A DNA stretch of 35,072 nucleotides, taken from positions 1 to 35,072 of the forward strand of contig JABUTU010000089.1 in the NCBI GenBank assembly GCA_021443545.1. Reading direction: 5' to 3'. This DNA comes from Marinilabiliaceae bacterium (GTDB taxonomy: Bacteria; Bacteroidota; Bacteroidia; Bacteroidales; Marinilabiliaceae). The first letter of the stretch is position 1, and each line of letters starts with the position of its first letter. The translations under genes were made by a program, and so were the position numbers. Below the pieces are notes generated by a model that worked only from the letters and a program-made list of their open reading frames with translations, made no database searches and was not told where the DNA came from. Shown here piece after piece: positions 24,922-32,491 of the stretch.

Positions 24922-24940
24922 GTGCATCTGGCAGATGCAC
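24922..24940 (+). other. Perfect hairpin 3' of the DUF4861 gene
   Basis: GTGCATCTGGCAGATGCAC forms an 8-base perfect stem with a three-base loop. No U-tract follows; it is nine bases ahead of the terminator and may protect the 3' end of the mRNA or be a protein site. Confidence 0.6.
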
Positions 24941-24949
24941 AATGAAAAG

Positions 24950-24979
24950 ACGAGTTTCCATGCGTGGGAACTCGTTTTT
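24950..24979 (+). terminator. Rho-independent terminator of the rightward uronate operon
   Basis: ACGAGTTTCC (24950-24959) pairs with GGGAACTCGT around a six-base loop (one G-T pair) and is followed by TTTTTA. It lies 57 bases past the DUF4861 stop codon on the same strand. Confidence 0.88.
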
Positions 24980-25103
24980 AGTTATCGAGGGGGGAAAAAT
25001 ATACAGGCAATTTGAACGTTATGTTATCAAAATTTGTTACTATTGCAACACATATGGAATAAAAATCGATCTCCGCTTATTATAGAAGTTTCAGAATACC
25101 CTG

Positions 25104-26462
25104 TTATTTATCCTCCTCTGTCTCGTCTGTGATGTCGGGGGTGTTGAGGAGCATCTGCGACTCTGGGATGGAGAGTGTCTCGACGGTTCTGAGTTTTCGC
25201 TGGATGGCTCTTGTGCGTGTCCCGACAAGTGCGTCGATGTCGTTGCCTGCCTGGTCTATCTTCTTCTTAGCTGCATCGAGGGCCTTGCCGAAGGTGTCGA
25301 ACTCTGTCTTGACGGCTCCGAGGATCTTCCACACGTCGTTGCTTGCCTTCTGGATCTGCAGGGTGCGGAATCCCATTTGGAGCGAGAAGAGCATGGCTGC
25401 CATTGTTGAGGGACCAGCGATGGTGACGTGGTAGGCTGTCTGAATCTTTTCGATGATATTATGGCGTGCCACCTCAGCGTAGAGTCCTTCAAAGGGCAGG
25501 AACATAATGGCAAAATTGGTTGTGTGGGGAACACAGATGTATTTCTGGCTTATCGACTTAGCCTCCTGCTCAATGCGTTTCTCCAGCTCTTTCCAAGCAG
25601 TATCTATCAGATCCTTATTGCCTGTGTCGTACGCCTCCTGAAGCTTAGCATAGGTGTCGCCAGGGAACTTCGAGTCGATGGGCAGGTATACGCATTCGCC
25701 CTTCTCGCCAGGCATCTTGACAGCGCAATCGACCTTCTCGTCCTTTCGGCTTTCGGGGTTAATAATGAACTGCTTACGGTACTGCTCAGGCGTAAGGATG
25801 TCAGCAAGGATATTCTCGAGTTGTATCTCGCCCAATATGCCTCGGTTCTTGACGTTGGAGAGGACATTCTTCAAATCGCCCACGTTAGATGCCAGTTTCT
25901 TCATCTCGCCGAGACCCTCGTAGACCGATTTGAGTTGTTCCGAGACCTGTTTGAACGATTCTGACAGGCGGTTTTCGAGGGTCGTCTGCAGCTTCTCATC
26001 GACTGTCTTCTGCATCTCGCCCAGCTTCTTCTCGTTCGTCTCCTGGATGCTCTTGAGCTGGCGGTCGACAGTGTCGCGCACGCTCTCCAATCGCTGGTTG
26101 TTGTTCTCCTGTAGCGTTTTGAAGCTCTCCTGCAGTTGCTTCATCTGAGTCTCGATGTTCTTCGTCAGGAGGTCCTGCTTGTCGTTTAGCGAGGTGTTGA
26201 GGGTGTCGATGCTTTTGCTCTGACTCTCCGATGAGATGCGTTGGTTCTGTCCAAGAGTGTCGCTGAGGGTCTTAATCTGTCCCTGCAGTGTCGAGTTAAT
26301 CTCGATACGTTGCGACGATAGCTTCTGGTCGATGGAGAGTTTCAAATCGTCAAAAAGCTTTGTCGTGTCAGACGTCGAACTCTTTTTTATTTTCAGCAAG
26401 ATATAGATAGGAATTCCTACCGTAATGAGAAGTCCAACTAATGCTAATAATTTTAGTTCCAT
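25104..26462 (-). CDS. rmuC: RmuC-family DNA recombination protein
   Basis: A 452-residue RmuC homologue. An N-terminal membrane helix (about residues 5-25) is followed by a long coiled coil (roughly 30-195) and the RmuC nuclease-like core, with GILGEIQLENILADILTPEQY, VYLPIDSKFPGDTY, the phrase FLPFEGLYAEVA, and the GPSTMAAMLFSLQMGFRTLQIQK block. RmuC is thought to limit recombination at inverted repeats, and the core is PD-(D/E)XK-like. I choose the ATG at 26462; a TTG six codons upstream is in frame. It is single-gene and divergent from the 807-residue secreted protein, with octamer array 3 in between. Confidence 0.93.
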   Translation of the reverse strand: MELKLLALVGLLITVGIPIYILLKIKKSSTSDTTKLFDDLKLSIDQKLSSQRIEINSTLQGQIKTLSDTLGQNQRISSESQSKSIDTLNTSLNDKQDLLTKNIETQMKQLQESFKTLQENNNQRLESVRDTVDRQLKSIQETNEKKLGEMQKTVDEKLQTTLENRLSESFKQVSEQLKSVYEGLGEMKKLASNVGDLKNVLSNVKNRGILGEIQLENILADILTPEQYRKQFIINPESRKDEKVDCAVKMPGEKGECVYLPIDSKFPGDTYAKLQEAYDTGNKDLIDTAWKELEKRIEQEAKSISQKYICVPHTTNFAIMFLPFEGLYAEVARHNIIEKIQTAYHVTIAGPSTMAAMLFSLQMGFRTLQIQKASNDVWKILGAVKTEFDTFGKALDAAKKKIDQAGNDIDALVGTRTRAIQRKLRTVETLSIPESQMLLNTPDITDETEEDK

Positions 26463-26484
26463 GGTCTTGAGGTTTAACAATATA

Positions 26485-26590
26485 GAAATTACGAAATTAC
26501 GAAATTACGAAATAACGAAATAACGAAATAACGAAATTAACTAAATAACCAATTATCGAAATTAACAAAAATATCGAAGTAACGAAAAAA
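26485..26590. repeat. Octamer tandem repeat array 3 (GAAATTAC / GAAATAAC)
   Basis: Octamers GAAATTAC and GAAATAAC repeat head to tail from 26485 (six to seven near-perfect units), then degrade into CTAAATAA, CCAATTAT, CGAAATTA and related units until about 26590. The array fills most of the region between divergent rmuC and the 807-residue gene. In the direction of the rightward gene it is A-rich, the same polarity as array 4. A TATTTTTG box for rmuC (minus strand, 26573-26566) lies inside its degenerate end. Confidence 0.93.
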
Positions 26591-26622
26591 TACGCCACCC
26601 TTTTTTATTTAGTAAATTTTAA

Positions 26623-26630
26623 TAACTTTG
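26623..26630 (+). promoter_or_regulatory. -7 box of the promoter for the 807-residue gene
   Basis: TAACTTTG matches TAnnTTTG exactly and is 44 bases before the ATG. The -33 region is T-rich without a clear TTTG. The following bases GCATCG are the same as those after a second TAACCTTG box at 30461, so the two promoters are alike. Confidence 0.55.
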
Positions 26631-26673
26631 CATCGATGACAATATAATATGTAGTAGCAAAAAGTTTAATACT

Positions 26674-29097
26674 ATGATATTCAGATTTGATTTCTTCGCG
26701 ATTCTATTGCTTTTCGTAATGTTTGGTATGCGAGCTGAGGCTCAGGAGACCGATGACAACTGGTTGGATAATTTGGAGTCCTATGGTTTGCAGATGTGGA
26801 TTAGTGGTTCTTCCTATTCATTCACGTTGCTCGATGAGGATGACCCAAACTATAAGCCAACGGCAGAGATCCCAGATTGCAGTCAGGATGCGACACCAGC
26901 AAGCACTATTAAAGGAGCCACATCCATATCGTTCGGCCCAGGTATTACCAGAATCGGAAATTATGCCTTCAAGGGCTTAGAGAATATACAAGCGATTATT
27001 TTTGATGACCCATTCACGAAGGTTGAGTTGGGAACATCGTGTTTATACCATGTATCAAACAGCAAAATACAACTCAAGGCGCATAATGCTTTGCTTAGCG
27101 ATTATTTAATTGAGGTTTATTTAGCTATGAGCACGAGTTACATACCGGAAATGGTCTCTTTGTGTAAGGAGCATGTTGATAGCGATGGATTCTGCATGGG
27201 ATGTTATGCGATGGCGGGGGAAGATGATGACGATTTGAAACTTAAAGCGAATTCGACAAACCCAGAAGAGAATAAGGTTTTTATTGATTACACCGCTTCT
27301 GAGCCTGACGAAGATGGCTTCGTGACGTGTGATGTTGATTTGAAGAATAACAATCAAAGTAGCCCTACGGGAGCTTACTTCGTGGGCTTTTTCTACACAA
27401 GTTCTGACGCCGTTGCAGGCACAGTGACGATAAAGGATATTGTATGGACATCTTCACAGGATGGAATTGTTCAGATTGAGAATAGTGAAGAGCTCTTCCC
27501 ATCTTCGTGTGATTACATAAAACTGCCCAATGACCAGAAGGTGTGGAGTTGTGATGGTCCCATGCTCATTGCAAAGGGTGTTGACGCTTCGGGGCAGAGA
27601 CATACCACAGCATCGCAAGTTAGTAGTGCCATGATAGACCTAACAAAATATTCAGCTTTGAAATTAAGTTTCAAGATAAAGATTGAAGAATGCGATTCAA
27701 AGGATATGAGGTTTTTCATGGAGAGTGCTATAACCTCGTCCGAAAGCGGTGGTGGTGCTACAGGAGGCGGTATCGGCGAGCAGAAGCAGAATATTCGAGA
27801 GATTTCAGTCACGACGGGTGCTGGTCTGCTCAAGGCTTCCAACCAATTGAAGAGTCCATCGACTGCAATTTACAAAATCGACTCTGACGTCATGATTAAT
27901 CTCAAGAACAATGTTTCGCTCAAAGGTACTATCGACCGTCTCGGAGCATCGTTTGATTACGACGATGTGGATATGAAGACACTCAATGTGTGGAACAACC
28001 TCCAGGTAGGTCCTAATGCCTTCGGTGGTACGTTGAAGGGTAACAATAACGTCGTTAGCAACATGTCGTGCAAGATGACGGTTCTCTTTGGTGATATATC
28101 AGCAAATGGCAAGGTTGAAAATGTTGAATTCAATGGCCGCTTCTTCATCGACAGTCCAGTGCTGACCAGTGATGCCGACGATGAGGATAAGAAGATAGTC
28201 CTCCTCTCGAAGAACCTCAATGGCAAGGTGCGCAATGCAGTCATCAAGGGCGATGTAATCATCCCACGCGAATATGCTAAACGAGGAATCTGTTTGGTTG
28301 ATAATACGACATCAAGTGAGCCAGTTCTTGACCACGTTGTGGTTGATATCGACCTCTATAACCTCGGAGAGGATGCGAGCAAGGCCACCTATATTGTGAA
28401 GCAGACCGTCGGCGTGAACCGCTCGCAGGGCAAGGCTAAGAAGGTGGCAACAGTCAAGGCAAAGGCCTCGAACAAAGCCATCTCGACAATCCTCTATAAG
28501 TACACCGACGAGGAGCTCAACAAGGAGATGCGTGAGTTCGATGAGAATGAGATGCAGAGCGGAGCAGCAGCCTTCTGGCTTAACTTCGACGATGAGGGCT
28601 ACACAGGCGCATTCAATCAGGAGTGGACGTGCGATGATAATGGCACCCGTCTGCGTCAGGAGGGCGAAGGGGCAGTCGTACAGCTGCGATATGTCGACAT
28701 AGAGGGTAACGAACTGGAAGAAGTCGACTACTCATTTGCCAAGATAGGGGAGAGCATCAAGGTCTATAAGGGCATTGTTGCAAAAGCAACGACGACATAT
28801 TACGGCAATGAGCAGACAGTGACAATCACGGATAATGGATTTGTCGTGCCACAGACCAGCACAGGATTCATATACGTCACGCTTAGCAGTGTTGTCAACA
28901 TACCGCTCTCGTTGGATGAGAAGATGGAGGTAAAGCCGACTTGTACGGTCAGAGGTGGACTCATTGAGTGCAGCGAGGCCTTCCGCATCTATACGCTGTC
29001 GGGACAGGATGTGACGGCGCTGAACGGCGCTTTGACGAGAGGATTGTACATCGTCAAGTCAGAACATCTCCAGAAGAAGGTGATTGTCAGGAGGTGA
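26674..29097 (+). CDS. Secreted surface-type protein with BspA-like LRR start and C-terminal sorting-like tail
   Basis: An 807-residue exported protein of unknown function. A signal peptide (about 1-23, ending AEA) is followed by one BspA/LRR_5-type unit (ISFGPGITRIGNYAFKGLENI, cited by its residues 86-106), a possibly Ca-binding acidic middle, a beta-helix-like stretch with GTLKGNNNVVSNM (about 450-470), a segment resembling bacterial Ig/MucBP modules (VVQLRYVDIEGNELEEVDY) and a C-terminal tail FRIYTLSGQDV...GLYIV...KKVIVRR. The tail has the form of Bacteroidetes type IX secretion (Por) sorting domains, so surface display or release is likely. It is followed, on the same strand and without promoter or terminator, by octamer array 4 and the ubiquitin-like gene, so the two are probably one transcript. 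I recognise no catalytic motif. Confidence 0.8.
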   Translation: MIFRFDFFAILLLFVMFGMRAEAQETDDNWLDNLESYGLQMWISGSSYSFTLLDEDDPNYKPTAEIPDCSQDATPASTIKGATSISFGPGITRIGNYAFKGLENIQAIIFDDPFTKVELGTSCLYHVSNSKIQLKAHNALLSDYLIEVYLAMSTSYIPEMVSLCKEHVDSDGFCMGCYAMAGEDDDDLKLKANSTNPEENKVFIDYTASEPDEDGFVTCDVDLKNNNQSSPTGAYFVGFFYTSSDAVAGTVTIKDIVWTSSQDGIVQIENSEELFPSSCDYIKLPNDQKVWSCDGPMLIAKGVDASGQRHTTASQVSSAMIDLTKYSALKLSFKIKIEECDSKDMRFFMESAITSSESGGGATGGGIGEQKQNIREISVTTGAGLLKASNQLKSPSTAIYKIDSDVMINLKNNVSLKGTIDRLGASFDYDDVDMKTLNVWNNLQVGPNAFGGTLKGNNNVVSNMSCKMTVLFGDISANGKVENVEFNGRFFIDSPVLTSDADDEDKKIVLLSKNLNGKVRNAVIKGDVIIPREYAKRGICLVDNTTSSEPVLDHVVVDIDLYNLGEDASKATYIVKQTVGVNRSQGKAKKVATVKAKASNKAISTILYKYTDEELNKEMREFDENEMQSGAAAFWLNFDDEGYTGAFNQEWTCDDNGTRLRQEGEGAVVQLRYVDIEGNELEEVDYSFAKIGESIKVYKGIVAKATTTYYGNEQTVTITDNGFVVPQTSTGFIYVTLSSVVNIPLSLDEKMEVKPTCTVRGGLIECSEAFRIYTLSGQDVTALNGALTRGLYIVKSEHLQKKVIVRR

Positions 29098-29110
29098 TAT
29101 TTGAAATAAT

Positions 29111-29197
29111 AGAATAACGAAATAACGAAATATCAAAATATCAAAATATCGAAATATCGAAATATCAAAATGTCGAAATAACGAAATAACGAAAAAA
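29111..29197 (+). repeat. Octamer tandem repeat array 4 in front of the ubiquitin-like gene
   Basis: About eleven 8-base units: GAAATAAC at both ends, GAAATATC, AAAATATC and AAAATGTC in the middle. The array is followed by a run of about twelve A and the leader ACAATAATC directly before the ATG at 29212. It fills nearly the whole 114-base spacer. Confidence 0.95.
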
Positions 29198-29211
29198 AAA
29201 AAACAATAATC

Positions 29212-30321
29212 ATGAAAAAGTATCTACTAACTTTGTTGAGCGCATTCTTGTTGCCTCTGTTCTCGGCTTCAGCGATGACTATTTTTGTAGGGGTTATTGA
29301 TCCATTCACTAATGAAAAATTAAGGACTATTACCCTCGATGTTGAGCCTTCAGACACCATTGAAAACGTCAAGTCTAAGATTCAGGATCAAGAGGGTATA
29401 TCACAAGAGTACCAGAGGTTGATTTTCGCTGGAAAACAGCTTGAAGACAATCGCACACTTGCCGATTACAATATTCAGAAAGAGTCGACACTTCACGTCG
29501 TGGATGGTTCGTTTCAGATCTCAGTAGTCATTGAGAATGATCAAGATCAGGAGCCCAAGACGATTACTCTTGTTTGTTTGTCAAATAAGACAATAGGAGA
29601 AGTCAAGGCGAGGATTGAGCAAATTGAGAGCATACCAGTCGCATTTCAGAAGTTGTCTTTTGCTGGCGAAGTGCTTAAAGACGAAAATACACTTGCCTCT
29701 TATGAGATGAGAAGGGGAGACCAGCTTAAACTCGAAATATTGCCGATTAAGATTACTGTCAAGACACTGAATAACGACACGTATGACATTGATTGTGAGA
29801 TAACCAACACAGTCAAGGAGATCAAGCAGAAGGTACAAGAGAAAACTGGTATAGAGTCAGACCGGCAGGAGTTGGAGTTTGCAGGTAAAACGCTTGAAAA
29901 TGGCATGACACTTGCCTATTATGATGTTACAGATGAGTCGACGATTAATCTCATAATATCGTATCCAGAGAGGCAGATTTTTGTTAAGAGTCTGACAGGG
30001 AAAACCATTACTCTTGATGTCAAGCAGTCTGACAAAATCTTAGATGTAAAGGATAAGATTACCGACAAAGAGGGGATACCTGCAGATGAGCAGAAGTTGA
30101 CTCTCACCATGGGAGGAGAGGAACTTGATGACAGTAAGACGCTTGATGACTACCAGATTAAGAAAGAGTCGACACTATATCTCGTGCTAAAAAATTCAAC
30201 GGCGATTCGCAATGTTGAGGGCAATGTTCCGGCAGGAAAAGTCGTTAAGACCATTGAGAATGGCAAGATAGTCATAATCCTCGATGGCGTCAAGTACGAC
30301 CTAACGGGCCGAGAACTGTAA
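29212..30321 (+). CDS. Secreted protein of four tandem ubiquitin-like domains
   Basis: A 369-residue protein. Residues 1-21 are a signal peptide ending ASA; cleavage there would leave Met22 as the first residue, equivalent to Met1 of ubiquitin. Four ubiquitin-like domains follow: D1 22-99, D2 100-178, D3 179-252, D4 253-329, then a 40-residue tail (330-369). D1 is strikingly close to eukaryotic ubiquitin: by eye 49 of 59 positions are identical from TITL to the end of the fold, including [21 protein letters not shown] and [11 protein letters not shown], so the equivalents of Ile44, Lys48 and Lys63 are kept. D4 is also close ([34 protein letters not shown]), D2 and D3 much less so. No domain ends in LRLRGG, so conjugation is not expected. 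The tail ([26 protein letters not shown], cited as residues 344-369) resembles tails of secreted Bacteroidales proteins. It is probably co-transcribed with the 807-residue secreted protein. B. fragilis encodes a single-domain secreted ubiquitin (BfUbb); this is a tandem relative. Function is unknown. Confidence 0.92.
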   Translation: MKKYLLTLLSAFLLPLFSASAMTIFVGVIDPFTNEKLRTITLDVEPSDTIENVKSKIQDQEGISQEYQRLIFAGKQLEDNRTLADYNIQKESTLHVVDGSFQISVVIENDQDQEPKTITLVCLSNKTIGEVKARIEQIESIPVAFQKLSFAGEVLKDENTLASYEMRRGDQLKLEILPIKITVKTLNNDTYDIDCEITNTVKEIKQKVQEKTGIESDRQELEFAGKTLENGMTLAYYDVTDESTINLIISYPERQIFVKSLTGKTITLDVKQSDKILDVKDKITDKEGIPADEQKLTLTMGGEELDDSKTLDDYQIKKESTLYLVLKNSTAIRNVEGNVPAGKVVKTIENGKIVIILDGVKYDLTGREL

Positions 30322-30383
30322 GGACGTAGTAGAGAGAAGAGATACTACTCCCTCGGAAGAGAATAGATTATTAATGGAATTGA

Positions 30384-30420
30384 CGATGGATGTTCGCAAG
30401 GATGTCCATCGTTTTTGTTT
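30384..30420 (+). terminator. Terminator of the ubiquitin-like gene
   Basis: CGATGGA (30384-30390) pairs with TCCATCG (30405-30411) around a partly paired loop and is followed directly by TTTTTGTTT. It lies 63 bases beyond the stop codon. Confidence 0.85.
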
Positions 30421-30439
30421 GGCTTGCAAGAGGATTGTA

Positions 30440-30468
30440 TTTGTTTTTGTTTGACTTTTGTAACCTTG
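30440..30468 (+). promoter_or_regulatory. Orphan promoter, possible small RNA start
   Basis: TTTG (30440-30443) is followed after 17 bases by TAACCTTG (30461-30468), close to TAnnTTTG, and then GCATCG-like sequence as in the promoter at 26623. It points into about 250 bases of non-coding sequence that ends at the strong hairpin at 30722-30763. Confidence 0.35.
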
Positions 30469-30721
30469 CATCGTATTTTCTCGTTCAAAATATATAGTCT
30501 TATTTGTATAGAGTCGAATGATGAGTTATTTGATTCCGCAAAAGGTTTTTTTTTGATGATTTATATTAGTATTTTATGACTCCTGGCAATTGTCGTTCCT
30601 ATCGAGAAGGAATGTCATTTGATTAGTGGTCAAGTGATACGAAATAGTTGAAAAATTTTGTAACAGCATAGTTGTTTATTCTACTGATAATAAGATACTT
30701 GCGTATTTGAATCTTAAAAAT

Positions 30722-30763
30722 AAACTCGCCAAATCGATAAAAAAACGTCGATTTGGCGAGTTT
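30722..30763 (-). terminator. Long-stem bidirectional terminator
   Basis: AAACTCGCCAAATCGA (30722-30737) and TCGATTTGGCGAGTTT (30748-30763) form a perfect 16-base stem around a ten-base loop. On the minus strand it follows the lipoprotein gene stop by 29 bases and is trailed by ATTTTTAAG. On the plus strand it would end any transcript from the promoter at 30440. Confidence 0.85.
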
Positions 30764-30792
30764 GTTTGAAAATCCTATTCTGTTTTGTGCTT

Positions 30793-32343
30793 CTATTTCC
30801 AGCCGTTGCCAGTCCAGTAGAAGTTTATCGATGCGGCGCCGCGTTCCTCGTCCTCCTCGAGTTCAAGCATGCCCTTGGCCTCGCTGAAGAGCACAGAGAC
30901 ATGGTTCTCGGCGAACTCATATAAGCCGACTGGGTCGTATTCGTCCTCGCCAGTCGGAATGTCGTCGAGGCTCGGCTTGGGAAGGTCGCACTCGGTCGGG
31001 GTGAGCGTCTTGCCGTCGTAGATGTAGGCTCCCATGGCGAAGCGTTCCTTGTGTCCGTAATTACCATATCTCTCCTCGGTATAGCCGTCATAAACTTTGG
31101 TGCTTACAAAATAGACCTTGTATTTGTCGCCGTCAGTCTTGTAGAAAGCAAAATCCACTTGGTATTGATCCCAGTAATCCGCATCTGTATCCTCGTCAAA
31201 ACATATTGATGCGTGGTTTTCGCCGAAAGATTCGAGAAGTGTTGAATTTTTGAAATCGGGCAATTTGAACGGATTTATTTCAACCAAAAGGTTAAGAATG
31301 GTCTGAGCCTGCGCACAGAGTCCAGGGTCGGAAAATTTGAAATATTCGGCAAAAGATTTTGCGTCAGTGTATTCGATGTGGATTTCGGAAATCTTTCCAT
31401 CTAATATTGGGCATGTTATAATTTTATCGTCTAACTCAAACTCCAGTCTCTTACCGTCTTCGGAGCGTTGCAAGGCGTTGGGATTTGCCGACATAGCCCA
31501 CATTCCAACCGCCACGCTGTCGACGGCGTATCTTGGCGAGAGAATTGTTATTGCCTTAATTTTACTAAAGTCGCTTGTGTATTCCACAAGGAATGCGTCT
31601 TTGCCTTTATCCTTAATAATGTTGATGTTACCCTTGCGCTTTATGAAATCGGCTTCGTATTCGGGGCCGTAATCGACGGCGGAAGTTGGGAAGCCAGATA
31701 AGTTGTAGTAGCAGACAATTAAGGGCTTTTGGTCGGGGAGTTGCTCAACGAATCGTGTGCCGTCCCACGAGTAGAAGAGTCCAGGGTGCTTGGCGTAACG
31801 AATTGCCCTGACGGTCAGTCCGGTCTCGCAAAACTCAGCGTAGAGGAAATTGTCGTAGCTGAATGCGTGGTTGTCGAACTCGAAGAATGCGGTGTCGATT
31901 TGGAATATCCCGCTGGCCTGTTCGTCCGAAAGTCTTTCCAACTTGTCGGTGCTTAGGTCGTAAATGTGAAAACTAAAATATGGATCTTGACACAGCGGGT
32001 TGTCGTTGAGGTGTTGGATAATATCCTGACGAACAACGAGAATACGGTTGTCGCTCATTGGGTAGCATCCCATTGACGAGAAGTTGCCGCCGTATGCGAG
32101 CGACTCGCCGGTGTATGCGCATGAGGTTCTGGAGAATTCGTACCACTCCCTATTTTCGAGCATTTGGGTTTGCTGGTCGTTCATAACGCGGTCGAACATG
32201 ATTGAGACGAAGGCGTCGCTAATCGGCGTTAGGGGGGCGATGCTGTCGGTGGAAAGAGAGCTGTTTTGCGAGACGTTAGAACCACCGCAAGAGGTCAGGA
32301 GCAAGGCTGCAGATGCGATGGTTAATAGAGATAATATTTTCAT
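30793..32343 (-). CDS. Lipoprotein of unknown function
   Basis: A 516-residue lipoprotein with signal MKILSLLTIASAALLLTSC (lipobox LTSC, Cys19), then a Ser/Asn-rich linker and a globular acidic body without a family I recognise. Two segments read alike: the SMGCYPMSDNRILVVRQD and FSFHIYDL region near residue 95-130, and a later part with FAFYKTDGDKYKVYFVS and GAYIYDGKTL, both suggestive of beta-propeller or beta-sandwich strands. Two parts, SDAFVSIMF near 42 and ENHVSVLFSEAKG near 485, resemble each other weakly, as does ENHASICFDED near 380, which hints at a repeated structural unit. No catalytic motif was found. It is transcribed alone and ends at the 16-base-stem terminator. Confidence 0.75.
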   Translation of the reverse strand: MKILSLLTIASAALLLTSCGGSNVSQNSSLSTDSIAPLTPISDAFVSIMFDRVMNDQQTQMLENREWYEFSRTSCAYTGESLAYGGNFSSMGCYPMSDNRILVVRQDIIQHLNDNPLCQDPYFSFHIYDLSTDKLERLSDEQASGIFQIDTAFFEFDNHAFSYDNFLYAEFCETGLTVRAIRYAKHPGLFYSWDGTRFVEQLPDQKPLIVCYYNLSGFPTSAVDYGPEYEADFIKRKGNINIIKDKGKDAFLVEYTSDFSKIKAITILSPRYAVDSVAVGMWAMSANPNALQRSEDGKRLEFELDDKIITCPILDGKISEIHIEYTDAKSFAEYFKFSDPGLCAQAQTILNLLVEINPFKLPDFKNSTLLESFGENHASICFDEDTDADYWDQYQVDFAFYKTDGDKYKVYFVSTKVYDGYTEERYGNYGHKERFAMGAYIYDGKTLTPTECDLPKPSLDDIPTGEDEYDPVGLYEFAENHVSVLFSEAKGMLELEEDEERGAASINFYWTGNGWK

Positions 32344-32491
32344 ATATAGTGTAAATTTTATTGCTTTATGGATTTTTCTCGTACTGATTCGGACTTTTAC
32401 AATGCGAATATAATGATATATTTTTGAAAAGAGGCGTTTTTAGGCAAATTGAAATAGAATATACTTTATGAAAAGTTTTGCCATAACCCTC

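Larger units (their letters stand above)
30322..30792. other. 471-base spacer with terminator, orphan promoter and long hairpin
   Basis: No protein gene is seen between the ubiquitin-like gene and the convergent lipoprotein gene. The spacer holds the terminator at 30384-30420, a promoter-like sequence at 30440-30468, an AT-rich tract with TTTTTTTTT near 30550, a weak hairpin around 30594-30613, and a 16-base stem terminator at 30722-30763. Confidence 0.75.

Noticed and set aside
29212-30321. Eukaryotic contamination as source of the ubiquitin-like gene
   Set aside because: The gene has a bacterial signal peptide, a Bacteroidales-type C-terminal tail, a bacterial terminator, no introns, and lies between bacterial genes; strong divergence of D2 and D3 also speaks against recent contamination.
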